This document shows positions 1 to 9,070 of a stretch of 64,000 nucleotides of DNA, in pieces. A program made the translations under genes and the position numbers. The notes beneath the pieces are model-generated. The model had not been told where the DNA came from. It saw only the letters and a program-made list of their open reading frames with translations, and made no database searches. The stretch spans positions 1,631,413-1,695,412 of the forward strand of contig NZ_AP014510.1 in NCBI RefSeq assembly GCF_000828675.1, written 5' to 3'. Position 1 is the stretch's first letter; each line of letters starts with the position of its first letter. This DNA comes from Thermotoga profunda AZM34c06. Lineage in GTDB: Bacteria; Thermotogota; Thermotogae; Thermotogales; DSM-5069.

Positions 1-205
1 ATTCTTTGTCCCAATCATCACGTTTTTTGGTACATTCTTGGGTATTATTCTACTTGGCACAGCCTTGATGATTTTATTTAGTATCAAATGGTACCAATCT
101 CTCATATATTCTTCAGTACTCGCATTTCTGGTGTACACAATCTTCCAAGTTTTGTTCAAGGTACCTCTGCCAGAAGGGACTTTGTTTTCTTTTCTTGTGA
201 GGTGA
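1..205 (+). CDS. tctB: TctB-family small transporter subunit, C-terminal fragment
   Basis: An open frame enters from the left edge and ends at TGA 203-205, giving the last 67 residues of a protein. They form about two hydrophobic helices ending in a short tail with VPLPEG, the ending usual for the small membrane subunit (TctB) of tripartite tricarboxylate transporters. The tctA gene follows after 7 bases, which is the standard TctB-TctA order. The start and most of the protein are outside the window. The periplasmic binding subunit (TctC) is not visible and would be expected further upstream. Family assignment rests mainly on the neighbour. Confidence 0.75.
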   Translation, partial: FFVPIITFFGTFLGIILLGTALMILFSIKWYQSLIYSSVLAFLVYTIFQVLFKVPLPEGTLFSFLVR

Positions 206-212
206 ATACTAA

Positions 213-1691
213 GTGGAGCAAATCGCAAAGTTATTTGATCCAAGTGTGATTTTTCCGTTGATCATATCGATGTTTTTTGGAATTTTCGTTGGTGCAATTC
301 CCGGATTAACTGCGACTATGGCTGTCGCTCTGATCATTCCGGTGACTTATTACATGCCACCGATCGCTGGTTTGGCCATGGTCCTTGGTGTTTCTTTTAC
401 TGCCATTTTTGCTGGAGATATACCTGCTACTTTTTTGAGAATACCAGGCACACCTGCATCTGGTGCAGCCACACTCGATGGATTTGAACTTTCAAAAAAA
501 GGCAAGGGTTCACTGGCATTAACTCTTGATCTTTTTTGCTCAGCGCTTGGAGGACTGATAGGAGTTTTGCTGTTGATACTGACAGCACCACCGTTGGCAA
601 AATTTGCCTTGAAATTCACAAATTTTGAATATTTCTGGCTTGGCATATTCGGCTTGAGTATGGCTGCGGTCTTGAGCAAAGGTAATACCATTAAAGGACT
701 TATTTCCGCATCACTTGGATTACTTATCTCGACCATCGGAATTGATGTAACAACAGGTTACCCAAGATTCACCTTTGGAAATATTGAACTCATGGATGGT
801 GTTAGTTTCATACCTGCAATGATTGGTCTATTTGGTTTATCAGAAGTTTTGAAGAGAATACAAGCCGGCAGAAAAGCTATGGAACTTCCTGCAGTTAATG
901 AAAAATCAAAGTTAAACGTGAGAGAAGGTCTAATCGCAATGTGGAAACACAAATTCACGATAATTCGAGGGTCTTTAGTGGGGACATTTATCGGTGCCTT
1001 GCCCGGTGCTGGTGCTGATATAGCCGCATGGGTTTCTTATGGTATTGAGAAAAATACTTCAAGGGATCCAGAAATAGGCAAAGGAAGTCTTCGTGGAGTA
1101 ATTGCTCCAACCAGCGCGAACAACGCAGCAATTGGTGGCACGTGGATACCCGCCCTTGTCTTCGGTATACCAGGAGATTCAATAACTGCAATAGTTCTTG
1201 GTGCAATGCTGATGTATGGACTCAAACCCGGTCCACTTATCTTTACCGAATCACGAGATTTAGTCCATCAATTGTTTTCAGTTGCTATTCTGGTTCAGAT
1301 ACTCTTGATTCCCATAGGTTGGCTTGGTATCAAGGCCTTTTCGCTATTTCTAAAGCTCAAATCAGGTATTGTCCTAACATCTGTGGTTTTCTTCTCGATA
1401 ATCGGCTCATATGCGATGAGAAACAGTTTTTTTGATATTTATGTAATGCTTATCTTCGGTTTGATAGGATATGCTTTTGAGAAGCTCGAAATACCTCTTG
1501 CACCAATGATACTGGGACTGATTCTTGGCCGCATGATTGAAGACAATCTTCGTGTTGGCCTCATTAAGACAAAGGGAAATTTCCTTCCATTTCTAACCAG
1601 ACCCATTTCTTTAGTTTTATTTCTGTTGATAATCTTCACCCTTGTTGGTCCATGGTTCTTTTCCCTTTTCAAAAAACCTGCTTCAAGGTAA
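213..1691 (+). CDS. tctA: Tripartite tricarboxylate transporter, large permease TctA
   Basis: This is a 492-residue, very hydrophobic protein with roughly a dozen membrane helices. It starts with GTG just after the tctB stop. Two family signatures are visible: GAIPGLTATMAVALIIP near residue 27 and RIPGTPASGAATLDG near residue 75. Length matches the TctA family (about 500). TctA is the channel-forming subunit of a solute-binding-protein-dependent secondary transporter for citrate or other carboxylates. The actual substrate cannot be read from the sequence. A strong terminator follows 14 bases after the stop, so tctA is the last gene of its operon. Confidence 0.93.
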   Translation: MEQIAKLFDPSVIFPLIISMFFGIFVGAIPGLTATMAVALIIPVTYYMPPIAGLAMVLGVSFTAIFAGDIPATFLRIPGTPASGAATLDGFELSKKGKGSLALTLDLFCSALGGLIGVLLLILTAPPLAKFALKFTNFEYFWLGIFGLSMAAVLSKGNTIKGLISASLGLLISTIGIDVTTGYPRFTFGNIELMDGVSFIPAMIGLFGLSEVLKRIQAGRKAMELPAVNEKSKLNVREGLIAMWKHKFTIIRGSLVGTFIGALPGAGADIAAWVSYGIEKNTSRDPEIGKGSLRGVIAPTSANNAAIGGTWIPALVFGIPGDSITAIVLGAMLMYGLKPGPLIFTESRDLVHQLFSVAILVQILLIPIGWLGIKAFSLFLKLKSGIVLTSVVFFSIIGSYAMRNSFFDIYVMLIFGLIGYAFEKLEIPLAPMILGLILGRMIEDNLRVGLIKTKGNFLPFLTRPISLVLFLLIIFTLVGPWFFSLFKKPASR

Positions 1692-1704
1692 TCCAAGATT
1701 TTGT

Positions 1705-1735
1705 AGAGCAGTCTGAAAGGACTGCTCTTTTTTTG
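1705..1735 (+). terminator. Rho-independent terminator of the tct operon
   Basis: A perfect 9-bp stem (AGAGCAGTC at 1705-1713, GACTGCTCT at 1720-1728) with a 6-base loop is followed by a run of T. It sits between tctA and cinA, both on the plus strand, so it separates the transporter from the cin/che/fli genes. Confidence 0.93.
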
Positions 1736-1761
1736 TATAATTCTTATTAGGAGGCCATAAA

Positions 1762-2982
1762 GTGAAATCTGCAAGCATTATAACAATTGGTAGTGAAATA
1801 GTTGAGGGTATTATACTCAATACAAATGCTAAATACCTATCTGAAAAATTGACACAGTCAGGCTTGAAAGTAAAAAGACATCTTTCAGTTGACGACAATC
1901 TGGATGATATTGTCGAAGCAATAAAACTCTCAATGAGAGATTGCGATATGATCATTTTGAGCGGTGGTCTTGGACCCACCGAAGATGACAAGACTCGCGA
2001 AGCAGTTGCAATTGCTTTAGGACGTAAACTTGTACTGAACGAAAAACTCAGAGATTCAATAAAAACAAGACTCTCACAATATCATAAATATATCGCTGCG
2101 AACAATGACAGACAGGCGATGATAATCGAAGGCGCTACGATAATTCCAAATAAGGTAGGGAGTGCACCAGGCCAGTTGATAAACCACGAAGGTAAAATTC
2201 TGATCCTTCTACCTGGTCCTCCGCAAGAATTGATACCCATGTTTGAAAGTGTTCTGGTTGATTTAAAAATCGATAAAGAATTTACCACTATATCGATGTT
2301 GTTTTTTGCGATTGCAGAATCAACTCTCGATGAGATGATTGTGAACCTTTCACCAGATCCTGCAATAAAGATCGCTACACAAGCATCATACGCAGATGGA
2401 ATAAGAGTGAGATTCACCTGTGCAGTACAAGACTATGAAAAAGCAAATGAGTTGGCAGCCAAATTGATTGACAAGATCAAAGATCATTTCATAGGATTTG
2501 GTGACACAACACTTGAACAAACTGTGGTGAAGTGTCTTAAAGAAAAAAATAAAACACTATCAGTTGCCGAGTCCTGTACTGGCGGTATGATAAGTTCCAG
2601 AATAGTAAGTGTACCAGGAGCATCTGAAGTTTTTCTCGGTGGCATAGTAGCATATGACAATTCGGTCAAAAGCAAGTTGTTGAAGGTCAGTGATGAAGTC
2701 TTGATGAAGTATGGCGCGGTCAGTGAACAATGTGTTGTACAGATGGCGCACGGAATCAAACAGCTCACAGGTAGTGATCTGGCGATTTCTGTTTCCGGCA
2801 TAGCTGGACCAAGTGGAGGTACAGATGAAAAGCCTGTGGGCACGGTTTTTCTTTGCGTAGTCGGAGACGGAGTAGAAAAAGTCACTCAGTTGTTCTATCC
2901 ACAGGAAAGAAATATTTTCAGAATGCGTGTTTCTGCATATGGTTTATATTTAGTTTTGAAGGCTCTTAACTGCGTGGTATAA
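1762..2982 (+). CDS. cinA: CinA-family protein (nicotinamide-nucleotide amidase type)
   Basis: This 406-residue protein has two domains. Residues 1-170 are the molybdopterin-binding-like fold typical of CinA (IITIGSEIVEGIILNTN at the start, then ILSGGLGPTEDD). Residues 255-406 are the PncC amidase-type domain, with VAESCTGGMISSRI and SGIAGPSGGTDEKPVGTV. Full-length CinA proteins are linked to NAD recycling: the C-terminal domain deamidates NMN and the N-terminal domain can act as a pyrophosphatase. The start is GTG 1762, with AGGAGG a few bases upstream. Length is normal for the family. It is the first gene after the tct terminator and precedes cheA by about 33 bases, so it could be co-transcribed with the chemotaxis genes. 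Confidence 0.93.
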   Translation: MKSASIITIGSEIVEGIILNTNAKYLSEKLTQSGLKVKRHLSVDDNLDDIVEAIKLSMRDCDMIILSGGLGPTEDDKTREAVAIALGRKLVLNEKLRDSIKTRLSQYHKYIAANNDRQAMIIEGATIIPNKVGSAPGQLINHEGKILILLPGPPQELIPMFESVLVDLKIDKEFTTISMLFFAIAESTLDEMIVNLSPDPAIKIATQASYADGIRVRFTCAVQDYEKANELAAKLIDKIKDHFIGFGDTTLEQTVVKCLKEKNKTLSVAESCTGGMISSRIVSVPGASEVFLGGIVAYDNSVKSKLLKVSDEVLMKYGAVSEQCVVQMAHGIKQLTGSDLAISVSGIAGPSGGTDEKPVGTVFLCVVGDGVEKVTQLFYPQERNIFRMRVSAYGLYLVLKALNCVV

Positions 2983-2983
2983 T
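2975..2983 (+). promoter_or_regulatory. Extended -10 promoter candidate for cheA
   Basis: TGG followed by TATAAT (2978-2983) forms an extended -10 element overlapping the last codons of cinA. It lies about 33 bases before the cheA start. No good -35 is visible at the right distance. This would let the che/fli genes be transcribed independently of cinA. Confidence 0.45.
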
Positions 2984-3015
2984 AATTTTTACAGTAATTG
3001 ATGGGAGGAATCACC

Positions 3016-4989
3016 ATGAATGAACAATACCTGAGTGTCTTTATCGATGAAAGTAAAGAATACATTCAAACACTCAATGACTCGTTACTAAAACTTGAAA
3101 AAGATTATCAAGACTCAGAGGCAATTAATGAGACTTTTAGAGCGCTTCATACATTAAAGGGAATGTCAGGTACAATGGGATTTGAAACGATGTCAAAGTT
3201 ATGCCATAAAATGGAACAGTTGCTTGATAAAATTAGAAGCAAAAAAATCAAACTTGATTCGACGATGTTGGATCGACTCTTTGTTGGCGTAGATGTTCTG
3301 GAAAAGATGATCAATTCTATTGTCAAAAGTGGGACAGATCAATTACCAGAGCTCGATGTTGCTGAATTCACACAGAGTTTTGAAATACTCTCAGCTGGAG
3401 TAGAGAGTAAAGAAACCTCCAAAGAACAAAAGATAACTGAACCATCTGTAGTTATATCTGAATCTATCAAAAAAATCATTGATGAAGCTGTGAGGGAAGG
3501 ATACAATGCATATCAGTTGACTATCACGCTATCTGAAGGCACTCAGTTCAAAGCTGTTAGAATGTACATGGTTTTCAAGGCTATTGAAGATCATGGTGGA
3601 CAGATACTGAGTTCTAAGCCACCTGTTGAAGATATCGAGCAGGAAAAATTCGATCGGGATGTAGAAATAGTTGCAGTAATCAAGGAAGAAAAAGAAACAT
3701 TAAGGAATATTGTGATGTCTATATCAGAAATAGAAAAAGTTACCATTAAGGATATTTCACACGCAGAAGAAAAAATTGTCAAGACAGTTGAATCCGAAGA
3801 GAAAAAAGAAGAAACCAAAACCGAGTCAACAAAAGAGAGAAAAAGATTCACTCAGACTGTTCGCGTTGACATCGATAAATTGGATAACCTGATGAATTTG
3901 ATGGGCGAACTTGTGATTTCAAGGAGCAGGATAGCTGATACACTTAGAAAATATAGTATAAAAGAGGTCGATGAAAGTCTGTCGCAATTAAATAGAATTA
4001 GTTTGGATCTACAAAATGTTGTGATGAAAATAAGAATGGTTCCGATATCATTTGTGTTTAATAGATTCCCGAGGATGGTTAGGGACGTAGCAAAACAGTT
4101 GAACAAAGAGATCAACTTCATCATGCAAGGAGAAGACACAGAGTTGGATAGAACCTTTGTCGAGGATATAGGTGAACCTTTGTTACACATGTTAAGAAAC
4201 GCAATAGATCATGGTATAGAATCAAAAGAAGAACGTTTGGCAAAGGGTAAGCCACCAGTTGGAACAGTTATACTTTCAGCAAGACATGAAGGAAACAATG
4301 TGGTCATAGAGGTCAGGGACGACGGTCGGGGGATTGATAGATCAACTGTTATCAAGAAAGCCGTCGAGAAAGGATTAATAAATGAAGCGCAAGCTGAATC
4401 ATTACCCGATGAGAAGGTTTACGAATTCCTCTTCATGCCTGGTTTCTCAACAAAAACCGAGACTACGGAGCTGTCGGGTCGAGGAGTCGGGTTGGATGTG
4501 GTTAAAAATGTTGTTGAGTCATTAAATGGAACAGTGAGTATAGAGAGTGCGAAAAACAAAGGAACAGCAGTAACAGTGAGATTACCATTAACGCTTGCTA
4601 TAATCCAAGCACTTCTTGTGAAGGTCAATAATTTTGTTTATGCGATTCCAATTGCGAATATCGACAGCACTTTGAATATTTCAAAGGACCAAATTCAGAG
4701 AATTCAGGATCGTCAAGTTTCAGTCATAAGGGGAGAAATCATTCCAATTGTGAAGTTGTGGGATATATTAGAATTACCACACCAATCGGAAGACACTATT
4801 TATAATACTGTCATAGTCCGAGTTGGAAACAGAAAATACGGATTAACAGTTGATGCATTAATAGGACAAGAAGATATAGTGATCAAATCTCTCGGCAAGA
4901 TTTTTAGCGATGTTAGAATCTTCAGTGGTGGTGCAATACTTGGAGACGGTAGCATAGCTTTGATACTCGACATAGCAAATATTGCTTGA
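3016..4989 (+). CDS. cheA: Chemotaxis histidine kinase CheA
   Basis: CheA receives receptor signals, autophosphorylates and passes phosphate to CheY. The 657-residue protein has all domains in order. P1 carries the phosphorylated His at position 45 ([14 protein letters not shown]). P2 is around 160-245. P3 dimerisation is around 290-350. P4 is the kinase, with N box LRNAIDHG, G1 DDGRGID and G2 [10 protein letters not shown]5, a CheW-like regulatory domain, fills the last ~130 residues. The start is ATG 3016 behind GGGAGGA; an in-frame ATG at 2998 lacks a ribosome site. It closely resembles my recollection of Thermotoga maritima CheA, including His45. cheW follows after 17 bases. Confidence 0.97.
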   Translation: MNEQYLSVFIDESKEYIQTLNDSLLKLEKDYQDSEAINETFRALHTLKGMSGTMGFETMSKLCHKMEQLLDKIRSKKIKLDSTMLDRLFVGVDVLEKMINSIVKSGTDQLPELDVAEFTQSFEILSAGVESKETSKEQKITEPSVVISESIKKIIDEAVREGYNAYQLTITLSEGTQFKAVRMYMVFKAIEDHGGQILSSKPPVEDIEQEKFDRDVEIVAVIKEEKETLRNIVMSISEIEKVTIKDISHAEEKIVKTVESEEKKEETKTESTKERKRFTQTVRVDIDKLDNLMNLMGELVISRSRIADTLRKYSIKEVDESLSQLNRISLDLQNVVMKIRMVPISFVFNRFPRMVRDVAKQLNKEINFIMQGEDTELDRTFVEDIGEPLLHMLRNAIDHGIESKEERLAKGKPPVGTVILSARHEGNNVVIEVRDDGRGIDRSTVIKKAVEKGLINEAQAESLPDEKVYEFLFMPGFSTKTETTELSGRGVGLDVVKNVVESLNGTVSIESAKNKGTAVTVRLPLTLAIIQALLVKVNNFVYAIPIANIDSTLNISKDQIQRIQDRQVSVIRGEIIPIVKLWDILELPHQSEDTIYNTVIVRVGNRKYGLTVDALIGQEDIVIKSLGKIFSDVRIFSGGAILGDGSIALILDIANIA

Positions 4990-5006
4990 TCCTTGGGAGG
5001 GATTTT

Positions 5007-5468
5007 ATGCAGAATGAAACAGAATTTGAGGTATTCGTTTTTGATGTTGGTGGACAAGAAATGGCATTCGATGTTGAACATGTGAGTGTGGTCATAGAGA
5101 AACCAGATATAACGCCGGTACCAAGGTCCAAGAAAACCGTACTTGGTGTTATGAACCTGCGTGGAAGAATAGTGCCTGTGATAAACCTGGGTATGTTATT
5201 AGGTATCGATTCCGAGAAAACAGGGGATGAAAAAGTGATAGTCGTGAATTTGGAAGAAATTGAGGTGAGCTTTTTGGTCAACAAAGTCAAAGGAGTCTCG
5301 CGATGTGATATATCAGAAGTTGAGAAATTACATGAACTTGAGAAATTCGGTGAAAAATGTAAAGGTATCATCAAAAAAGGTGAAGAATTAATAGTGTACT
5401 TGAACCTGGAAAAAATACTCGGCGAGCTGATCGCCGTTGGAGAATACAGTAGTGAGGGGGTATGGTAA
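5007..5468 (+). CDS. cheW: Chemotaxis coupling protein CheW
   Basis: CheW links chemoreceptors to CheA. This 153-residue protein is a single CheW domain: FDVGGQEMAFDVEHVSVVIE at the start, VLGVMNLRGRIVPVINLG in the middle and a C-terminal segment ending in LNLEKILGEL. I chose ATG 5007, seven bases after GGGAGG, over an in-frame TTG at 4986 that overlaps the end of cheA. The stop overlaps the cheY start by one base. The order cheA-cheW-cheY suggests one co-translated signalling unit. Confidence 0.96.
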   Translation: MQNETEFEVFVFDVGGQEMAFDVEHVSVVIEKPDITPVPRSKKTVLGVMNLRGRIVPVINLGMLLGIDSEKTGDEKVIVVNLEEIEVSFLVNKVKGVSRCDISEVEKLHELEKFGEKCKGIIKKGEELIVYLNLEKILGELIAVGEYSSEGVW

Positions 5469-5827
5469 TGGCAAAACGAGTACTAATAGTCGATGATGCT
5501 GCGTTTATGAGAATGCTTCTCAAGGACATAATAACAAAAGCAGGGTATGAAGTTGCCGGAGAAGCAGCGAATGGAGTTGAAGCTGTCGAAAAATTCAAAG
5601 AATTGAAACCAGATATAGTCACCATGGACATCACTATGCCCGAGATGAACGGTATCGACGCGATTAAAAAGATCAGAGAGTTTGCACCAGATGCCAAGAT
5701 TATCGTCTGTAGTGCTATGGGTCAGCAAGCAATGGTAATAGAAGCAATCCAGGCAGGAGCAAAAGACTTCATCGTCAAACCATTTCAGCACAGCAGGGTC
5801 ATAGAGGCTCTTCAGAAAATTGGCTGA
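5468..5827 (+). CDS. cheY: Chemotaxis response regulator CheY
   Basis: This is a single-domain receiver of 119 residues that carries phosphate from CheA to the flagellar switch. Phosphorylation site Asp54 is in VTMDITMPEMNG. The acidic pair Asp9-Asp10, a hydroxyl residue in VCSAMG and Lys in DFIVKPF are all present. ATG 5468 shares its first base with the cheW stop and sits about eight bases after GAGGGGG. An in-frame ATG at 5462 would add two residues, but the MAKRVLIVDDAAFMRM start is the family norm. The fliO reading frame begins about 11-30 bases downstream. Confidence 0.97.
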   Translation: MAKRVLIVDDAAFMRMLLKDIITKAGYEVAGEAANGVEAVEKFKELKPDIVTMDITMPEMNGIDAIKKIREFAPDAKIIVCSAMGQQAMVIEAIQAGAKDFIVKPFQHSRVIEALQKIG

Positions 5828-5856
5828 TCGAGGTGGGATGAATAGGCTCGCTTTTT

Positions 5857-6171
5857 TTGCAGGTACTTTTAGCCTTTGCTTTTTTGATAGGTTTTCTTGG
5901 TATAGTATATTTCATCGTCAAAAGACGAAACATATTCGGTGCATCAAAAAATATCAAGGTACTCGAAAGACATTACATAGACAAAAATTGCTCTGTGGTT
6001 TTAGTTCGAGTCATGGAGAATTATTTTTTCCTACTTGTTACACCGAATAGTGCGACTATTCTTAAAGAATTGTCACAGAGTGATATAGGTCAATTGGAGC
6101 AAACCGAGAGTTTTTCACACATCTTTTTCAAGAAACTTGGAAGACGTGAGAAAGGAACCGAAGAAAAATGA
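5857..6171 (+). CDS. fliO: Flagellar export protein FliO (start disrupted or recoded)
   Basis: This frame encodes one membrane helix (LLAFAFLIGFLGIVYFIV) followed by a small basic and polar cytoplasmic part, about 104 residues. That architecture, and the position just before fliP, identify FliO, which helps FliP assemble in the export gate. The first canonical codon in this frame is TTG 5857, which begins inside the helix and has no ribosome site. An ATG at 5838 follows GAGGTGGG but is in another frame. Removing one T from the seven-T run at 5852-5858 would join that ATG to this frame and give a natural 110-residue FliO. The stop overlaps fliP as ATGA. Confidence 0.8.
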   Translation: MQVLLAFAFLIGFLGIVYFIVKRRNIFGASKNIKVLERHYIDKNCSVVLVRVMENYFFLLVTPNSATILKELSQSDIGQLEQTESFSHIFFKKLGRREKGTEEK

Positions 6172-6920
6172 GAAAAGTCCTGGTGTTGGTACTTATTTTT
6201 CTGCCAACATTGATTCTTCCTCAAGATGAGTTACCTTTTCCTTCGATCAGTATAGGAATTTCACCTGCCCAGAACCAAAGAGATTTGGTTGTAACACTTG
6301 AAATCCTCCTTATTTTGACAATATTGAGCTTGGCGCCAAGTATCATAATTCTTTTCACATCTTTCACAAGAATAATAGTCGCATTCTCATTTTTGAGAAA
6401 TGCCCTCGGTACAAGACAAACGCCTCCTTCCCAAGTACTCGTCGGTTTGGCACTTTTTTTAACGTTTTTTATCATGCAACCCGTTTGGACCGACATATAC
6501 AACGGAGCAATCACGCCTTATATGAAAGGAGAGATAGGTTATCAAGAACTTTTTTCAAGAATGATGCAAAGAGTCCGTGTTTTCATGGTGAATGAGTTAA
6601 TAAACCATCACAACGAGGACAATGCGTTTTTGCTTGCATCGAGTGTTGGGCAAAAGTATGACAAGATCGATGACATTCCAAATACGATAATCATACCTGC
6701 CTTTGTGCTCGGTGAACTTGAGTTGGGATTCAAAATGGGTGTATTGTTGTATATTCCTTTCATTGTGATAGACATGGTCGTTGCAAGTGTATTACTTGGC
6801 ATGGGTATGATCATGATTCCGCCGGTATTGATTTCACTTCCCTTCAAGGTGCTCCTATTCATAGCGGTAAATGGTTGGGATTTGGTTGTGGCGGGTTTGA
6901 TAAAAAGTTTTGCGAGGTGA
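6168..6920 (+). CDS. fliP: Flagellar export gate protein FliP
   Basis: FliP forms the core pentamer of the type III export gate in the flagellar basal body. The 250-residue protein begins with a cleavable-type signal sequence (residues 1-18). Next come helices around FTRIIVAFSFLRNALGTRQTPP, a conserved periplasmic segment and the C-terminal helices with FKMGVLLYIPFIVIDMVVAS and MMIPPVLISLPFK-like sequence. Length is typical. ATG 6168 overlaps the fliO stop, implying translational coupling. fliQ starts 6 bases after the stop. Confidence 0.97.
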   Translation: MRKVLVLVLIFLPTLILPQDELPFPSISIGISPAQNQRDLVVTLEILLILTILSLAPSIIILFTSFTRIIVAFSFLRNALGTRQTPPSQVLVGLALFLTFFIMQPVWTDIYNGAITPYMKGEIGYQELFSRMMQRVRVFMVNELINHHNEDNAFLLASSVGQKYDKIDDIPNTIIIPAFVLGELELGFKMGVLLYIPFIVIDMVVASVLLGMGMIMIPPVLISLPFKVLLFIAVNGWDLVVAGLIKSFAR

Positions 6921-6926
6921 TTTGAT

Positions 6927-7193
6927 ATGACCCTTGATCTTTTTATAGATGCATTCAAAGATGGTATTCAGACAATTATAGTTGTGATTACGCCTGTTTT
7001 GTTGGTCAGTCTAATAGTTGGACTTGTGATAAGTATCTTCCAAGCTGTAACACAAATACACGAACAGACATTGACATTTGCTCCAAAGATAATACTCATG
7101 TTGCTAACCATAACATTCCTGGGAAGCTGGATGTTTGAAAAACTCATAGAATATGCTCAAGAAATGTGGGAAAAGCTGATCGGAATGATCTGA
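6927..7193 (+). CDS. fliQ: Flagellar export gate protein FliQ
   Basis: This is an 88-residue protein with two membrane helices, the usual FliQ size. Visible family features are the polar stretch ISIFQAVTQIHEQTLTFAPKI between the helices and a short amphipathic tail. FliQ surrounds the FliP-FliR core of the export gate in four copies. A weak GAGGTGA-type ribosome site precedes ATG 6927. fliR begins one base after the stop. Confidence 0.96.
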   Translation: MTLDLFIDAFKDGIQTIIVVITPVLLVSLIVGLVISIFQAVTQIHEQTLTFAPKIILMLLTITFLGSWMFEKLIEYAQEMWEKLIGMI

Positions 7194-7194
7194 T

Positions 7195-7971
7195 TTGGAT
7201 CTGAGACAATTTGTTGAAACCAAGTTTCTATGTTGGGTCTTAATAGTCACACGAACTGCAGGAATGTTCACAATAGCACCATTCTTTGGTGATTGGTTTT
7301 TACCTGTTCAGATAAAGATTTTGTTAGTTATTTTCTTGGGCTGGACATCTTTACCTGCAGTGAATGAATCTATAGCCCTGAATACACCAGTACTACAGAT
7401 TGTGTTGGCGATCTTTAGTAATTATACATTTGGACTTGCCATAGGGTTCTTAGCTCTCCTTCCAGTTGTGGCAATGAGTGTCTCTGGTGAAATATTTGGA
7501 ACTCAAATGGGCTTTGCTATGTCGTCTGTTTTCGATCCCCAAAGAGAAGAGGTACCTTTGCAAGGAGAGCTTTTGTACATGCTTGGTTTGTATGTATTTG
7601 TTGCACTCAAAGGACATTTGTTGGTTTACCAAGCGATTGTAGATTCTCTCAGAGTTGTTCCATTATCAAGAACAATTACAAACTTCGATTTTGTCAATAT
7701 CTTAACCAGTAAGACTACTGAGATGTTTGAAATAGCGATGAAAATAGGACTACCAATGATAGGATTTATGCTCGTTGTCTCAATAGCTCTGGGTATAGTA
7801 TCAAGACTTGTACCACAAATGAATGTTTTCATGGTTGGAATGCCATTGAAGGTTCTGGTTGGCCTCATACTCTTTGCGGGGATGATACCGATATGGGCAG
7901 ATGTCTTTTCCCAGATTGCAAACAAAACCATAAATTTCCTGAACTATTTTGTGCAAACATTTTCAAAATAG
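7195..7971 (+). CDS. fliR: Flagellar export gate protein FliR
   Basis: This 258-residue membrane protein has about six helices. Family features include RTAGMFTIAPFFGD near the start, GEIFGTQMGFAMSSVFDP in the middle and a hydrophobic C-terminus. FliR completes the FliPQR gate. The likely start is TTG 7195, immediately after the fliQ stop and in range of a GATCGG-rich region. No ATG occurs near by in frame, so the start relies on coupling with fliQ. The 3' end overlaps the annotated flhB frame. Confidence 0.95.
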   Translation: MDLRQFVETKFLCWVLIVTRTAGMFTIAPFFGDWFLPVQIKILLVIFLGWTSLPAVNESIALNTPVLQIVLAIFSNYTFGLAIGFLALLPVVAMSVSGEIFGTQMGFAMSSVFDPQREEVPLQGELLYMLGLYVFVALKGHLLVYQAIVDSLRVVPLSRTITNFDFVNILTSKTTEMFEIAMKIGLPMIGFMLVVSIALGIVSRLVPQMNVFMVGMPLKVLVGLILFAGMIPIWADVFSQIANKTINFLNYFVQTFSK

Positions 7972-9023
7972 ATCTTCAGCTGTTTGCAGATCCAGAAAGA
8001 ACGGAAAAACCCACACCAAGAAGGCGTAGAAAGGCTCGCGAAGAAGGGCAAGTAGCTGTATCCAGAGAACTCAATATGGCAGTATCATTCTTAGTAGGAA
8101 CTGTTGTTATGAGATTTATCATGCAAAGACTCATCGATTTTTCAATATCAGGAAGTATCCCATTTTTGTTTTTAGATGACTTTGATACATTGGACAAAAT
8201 TTCTTCGCGGGTTTATCAGATGTTCAAAGATGTACTATTGATGTTGATTGTTTTATTTTTCTCGCTTGCAATATCTTCGGTGGTAGTTGGAGCATTGCAA
8301 ACACGTTTTCTTTTATCTTTCAAGCCATTAAAAGCTGATTTGAAGAGAATAAATCCGATAGAGGGATTCAAAAGGATGTTTTCAACAAGAAGCCTCTTTG
8401 AACTTGCAAAGTCAATATTCAAGATGATCATTGTTGGTTATGTGGCTTATACTGTGATCAGACCAAAATTCAATTCCTTTAGTCTTTATTCAGACATAGA
8501 AGTGGGTAACTCAATGAAATTTGTATTCGATATAGCCTACGAAGTGATGCTCAAGTGTTCAATTGCCTTGCTTGTATTGGCAATTGTTGATTATTTCTAC
8601 CAAAGATGGGAATTTGAAAAAAGTATACGAATGACAAAACAAGAATTGAAAGAGGAATATCGAGAAGTAGAAGGTAGTCCTGAAGTCAAGAGAAGGCAAA
8701 GAGAGATCATGGCAAGATTATCAAGAGGAAGAATGCTTCAGCAAGTACCCCAAGCCGATGTTGTGATCACAAACCCAACTCACATAGCCGTTGCTTTGAA
8801 ATACGATCCCGATGAAATGGAAGCACCAGTTGTTTTGGCAAAAGGTATGGATGAAATTGCCCAAAAGATAATTGAAATAGCAAGGCAAAACAATATACCA
8901 ATCGTCCAAAACCCCGAAGTCGCTCGGCAGCTTTACAAAATGACAGACATAGGCGAACAAATACCGGCAGGACTCTACCGAGCAGTTGCTGAAATATTAG
9001 CCTACGTTTATTCTCTACGATAG
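7893..9023 (+). CDS. flhB: Flagellar export switch protein FlhB
   Basis: FlhB switches export substrate specificity from rod/hook to filament proteins. It has four membrane helices and a cytoplasmic C-domain with the self-cleaving NPTH motif (residues 294-297 in this frame, within VITNPTHIAVALKYD). Conserved sequence begins only at IDLQLFADPERTEKPTPRRR, encoded from about 7968. The sole canonical start in frame is ATG 7893, 79 bases inside fliR, which would add about 25 atypical residues. ATT 7959 or ATA 7968 (overlapping the fliR stop TAG) are alternative starts, with no clear ribosome site for either. Function is certain; the start is not. Confidence 0.94.
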   Translation: MGRCLFPDCKQNHKFPELFCANIFKIDLQLFADPERTEKPTPRRRRKAREEGQVAVSRELNMAVSFLVGTVVMRFIMQRLIDFSISGSIPFLFLDDFDTLDKISSRVYQMFKDVLLMLIVLFFSLAISSVVVGALQTRFLLSFKPLKADLKRINPIEGFKRMFSTRSLFELAKSIFKMIIVGYVAYTVIRPKFNSFSLYSDIEVGNSMKFVFDIAYEVMLKCSIALLVLAIVDYFYQRWEFEKSIRMTKQELKEEYREVEGSPEVKRRQREIMARLSRGRMLQQVPQADVVITNPTHIAVALKYDPDEMEAPVVLAKGMDEIAQKIIEIARQNNIPIVQNPEVARQLYKMTDIGEQIPAGLYRAVAEILAYVYSLR

Positions 9024-9039
9024 CGATCAACTTGATATT

Positions 9040-9048
9040 TGATATAAT
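9040..9048 (+). promoter_or_regulatory. Extended -10 promoter candidate for flhA
   Basis: TGA followed by TATAAT (9043-9048) lies in the 47-base gap between flhB and flhA, one of the few gaps of this size in the flagellar run. No convincing -35 is present. It could give an internal start for flhA-flhF-flhG and later genes. Confidence 0.4.
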
Positions 9049-9070
9049 TTAAAATTAAGGGAGTGCTCTG

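Noticed and set aside
1736-1741. TATAAT before cinA as a promoter
   Set aside because: It lies directly in and after the T tract of the tct terminator and lacks a -35 or extended -10 element.
5820-6050. 76-residue plus-strand frame overlapping fliO
   Set aside because: It is the other frame of fliO; only its first seven codons may matter (ATG 5838 and the T run). The rest has random composition.
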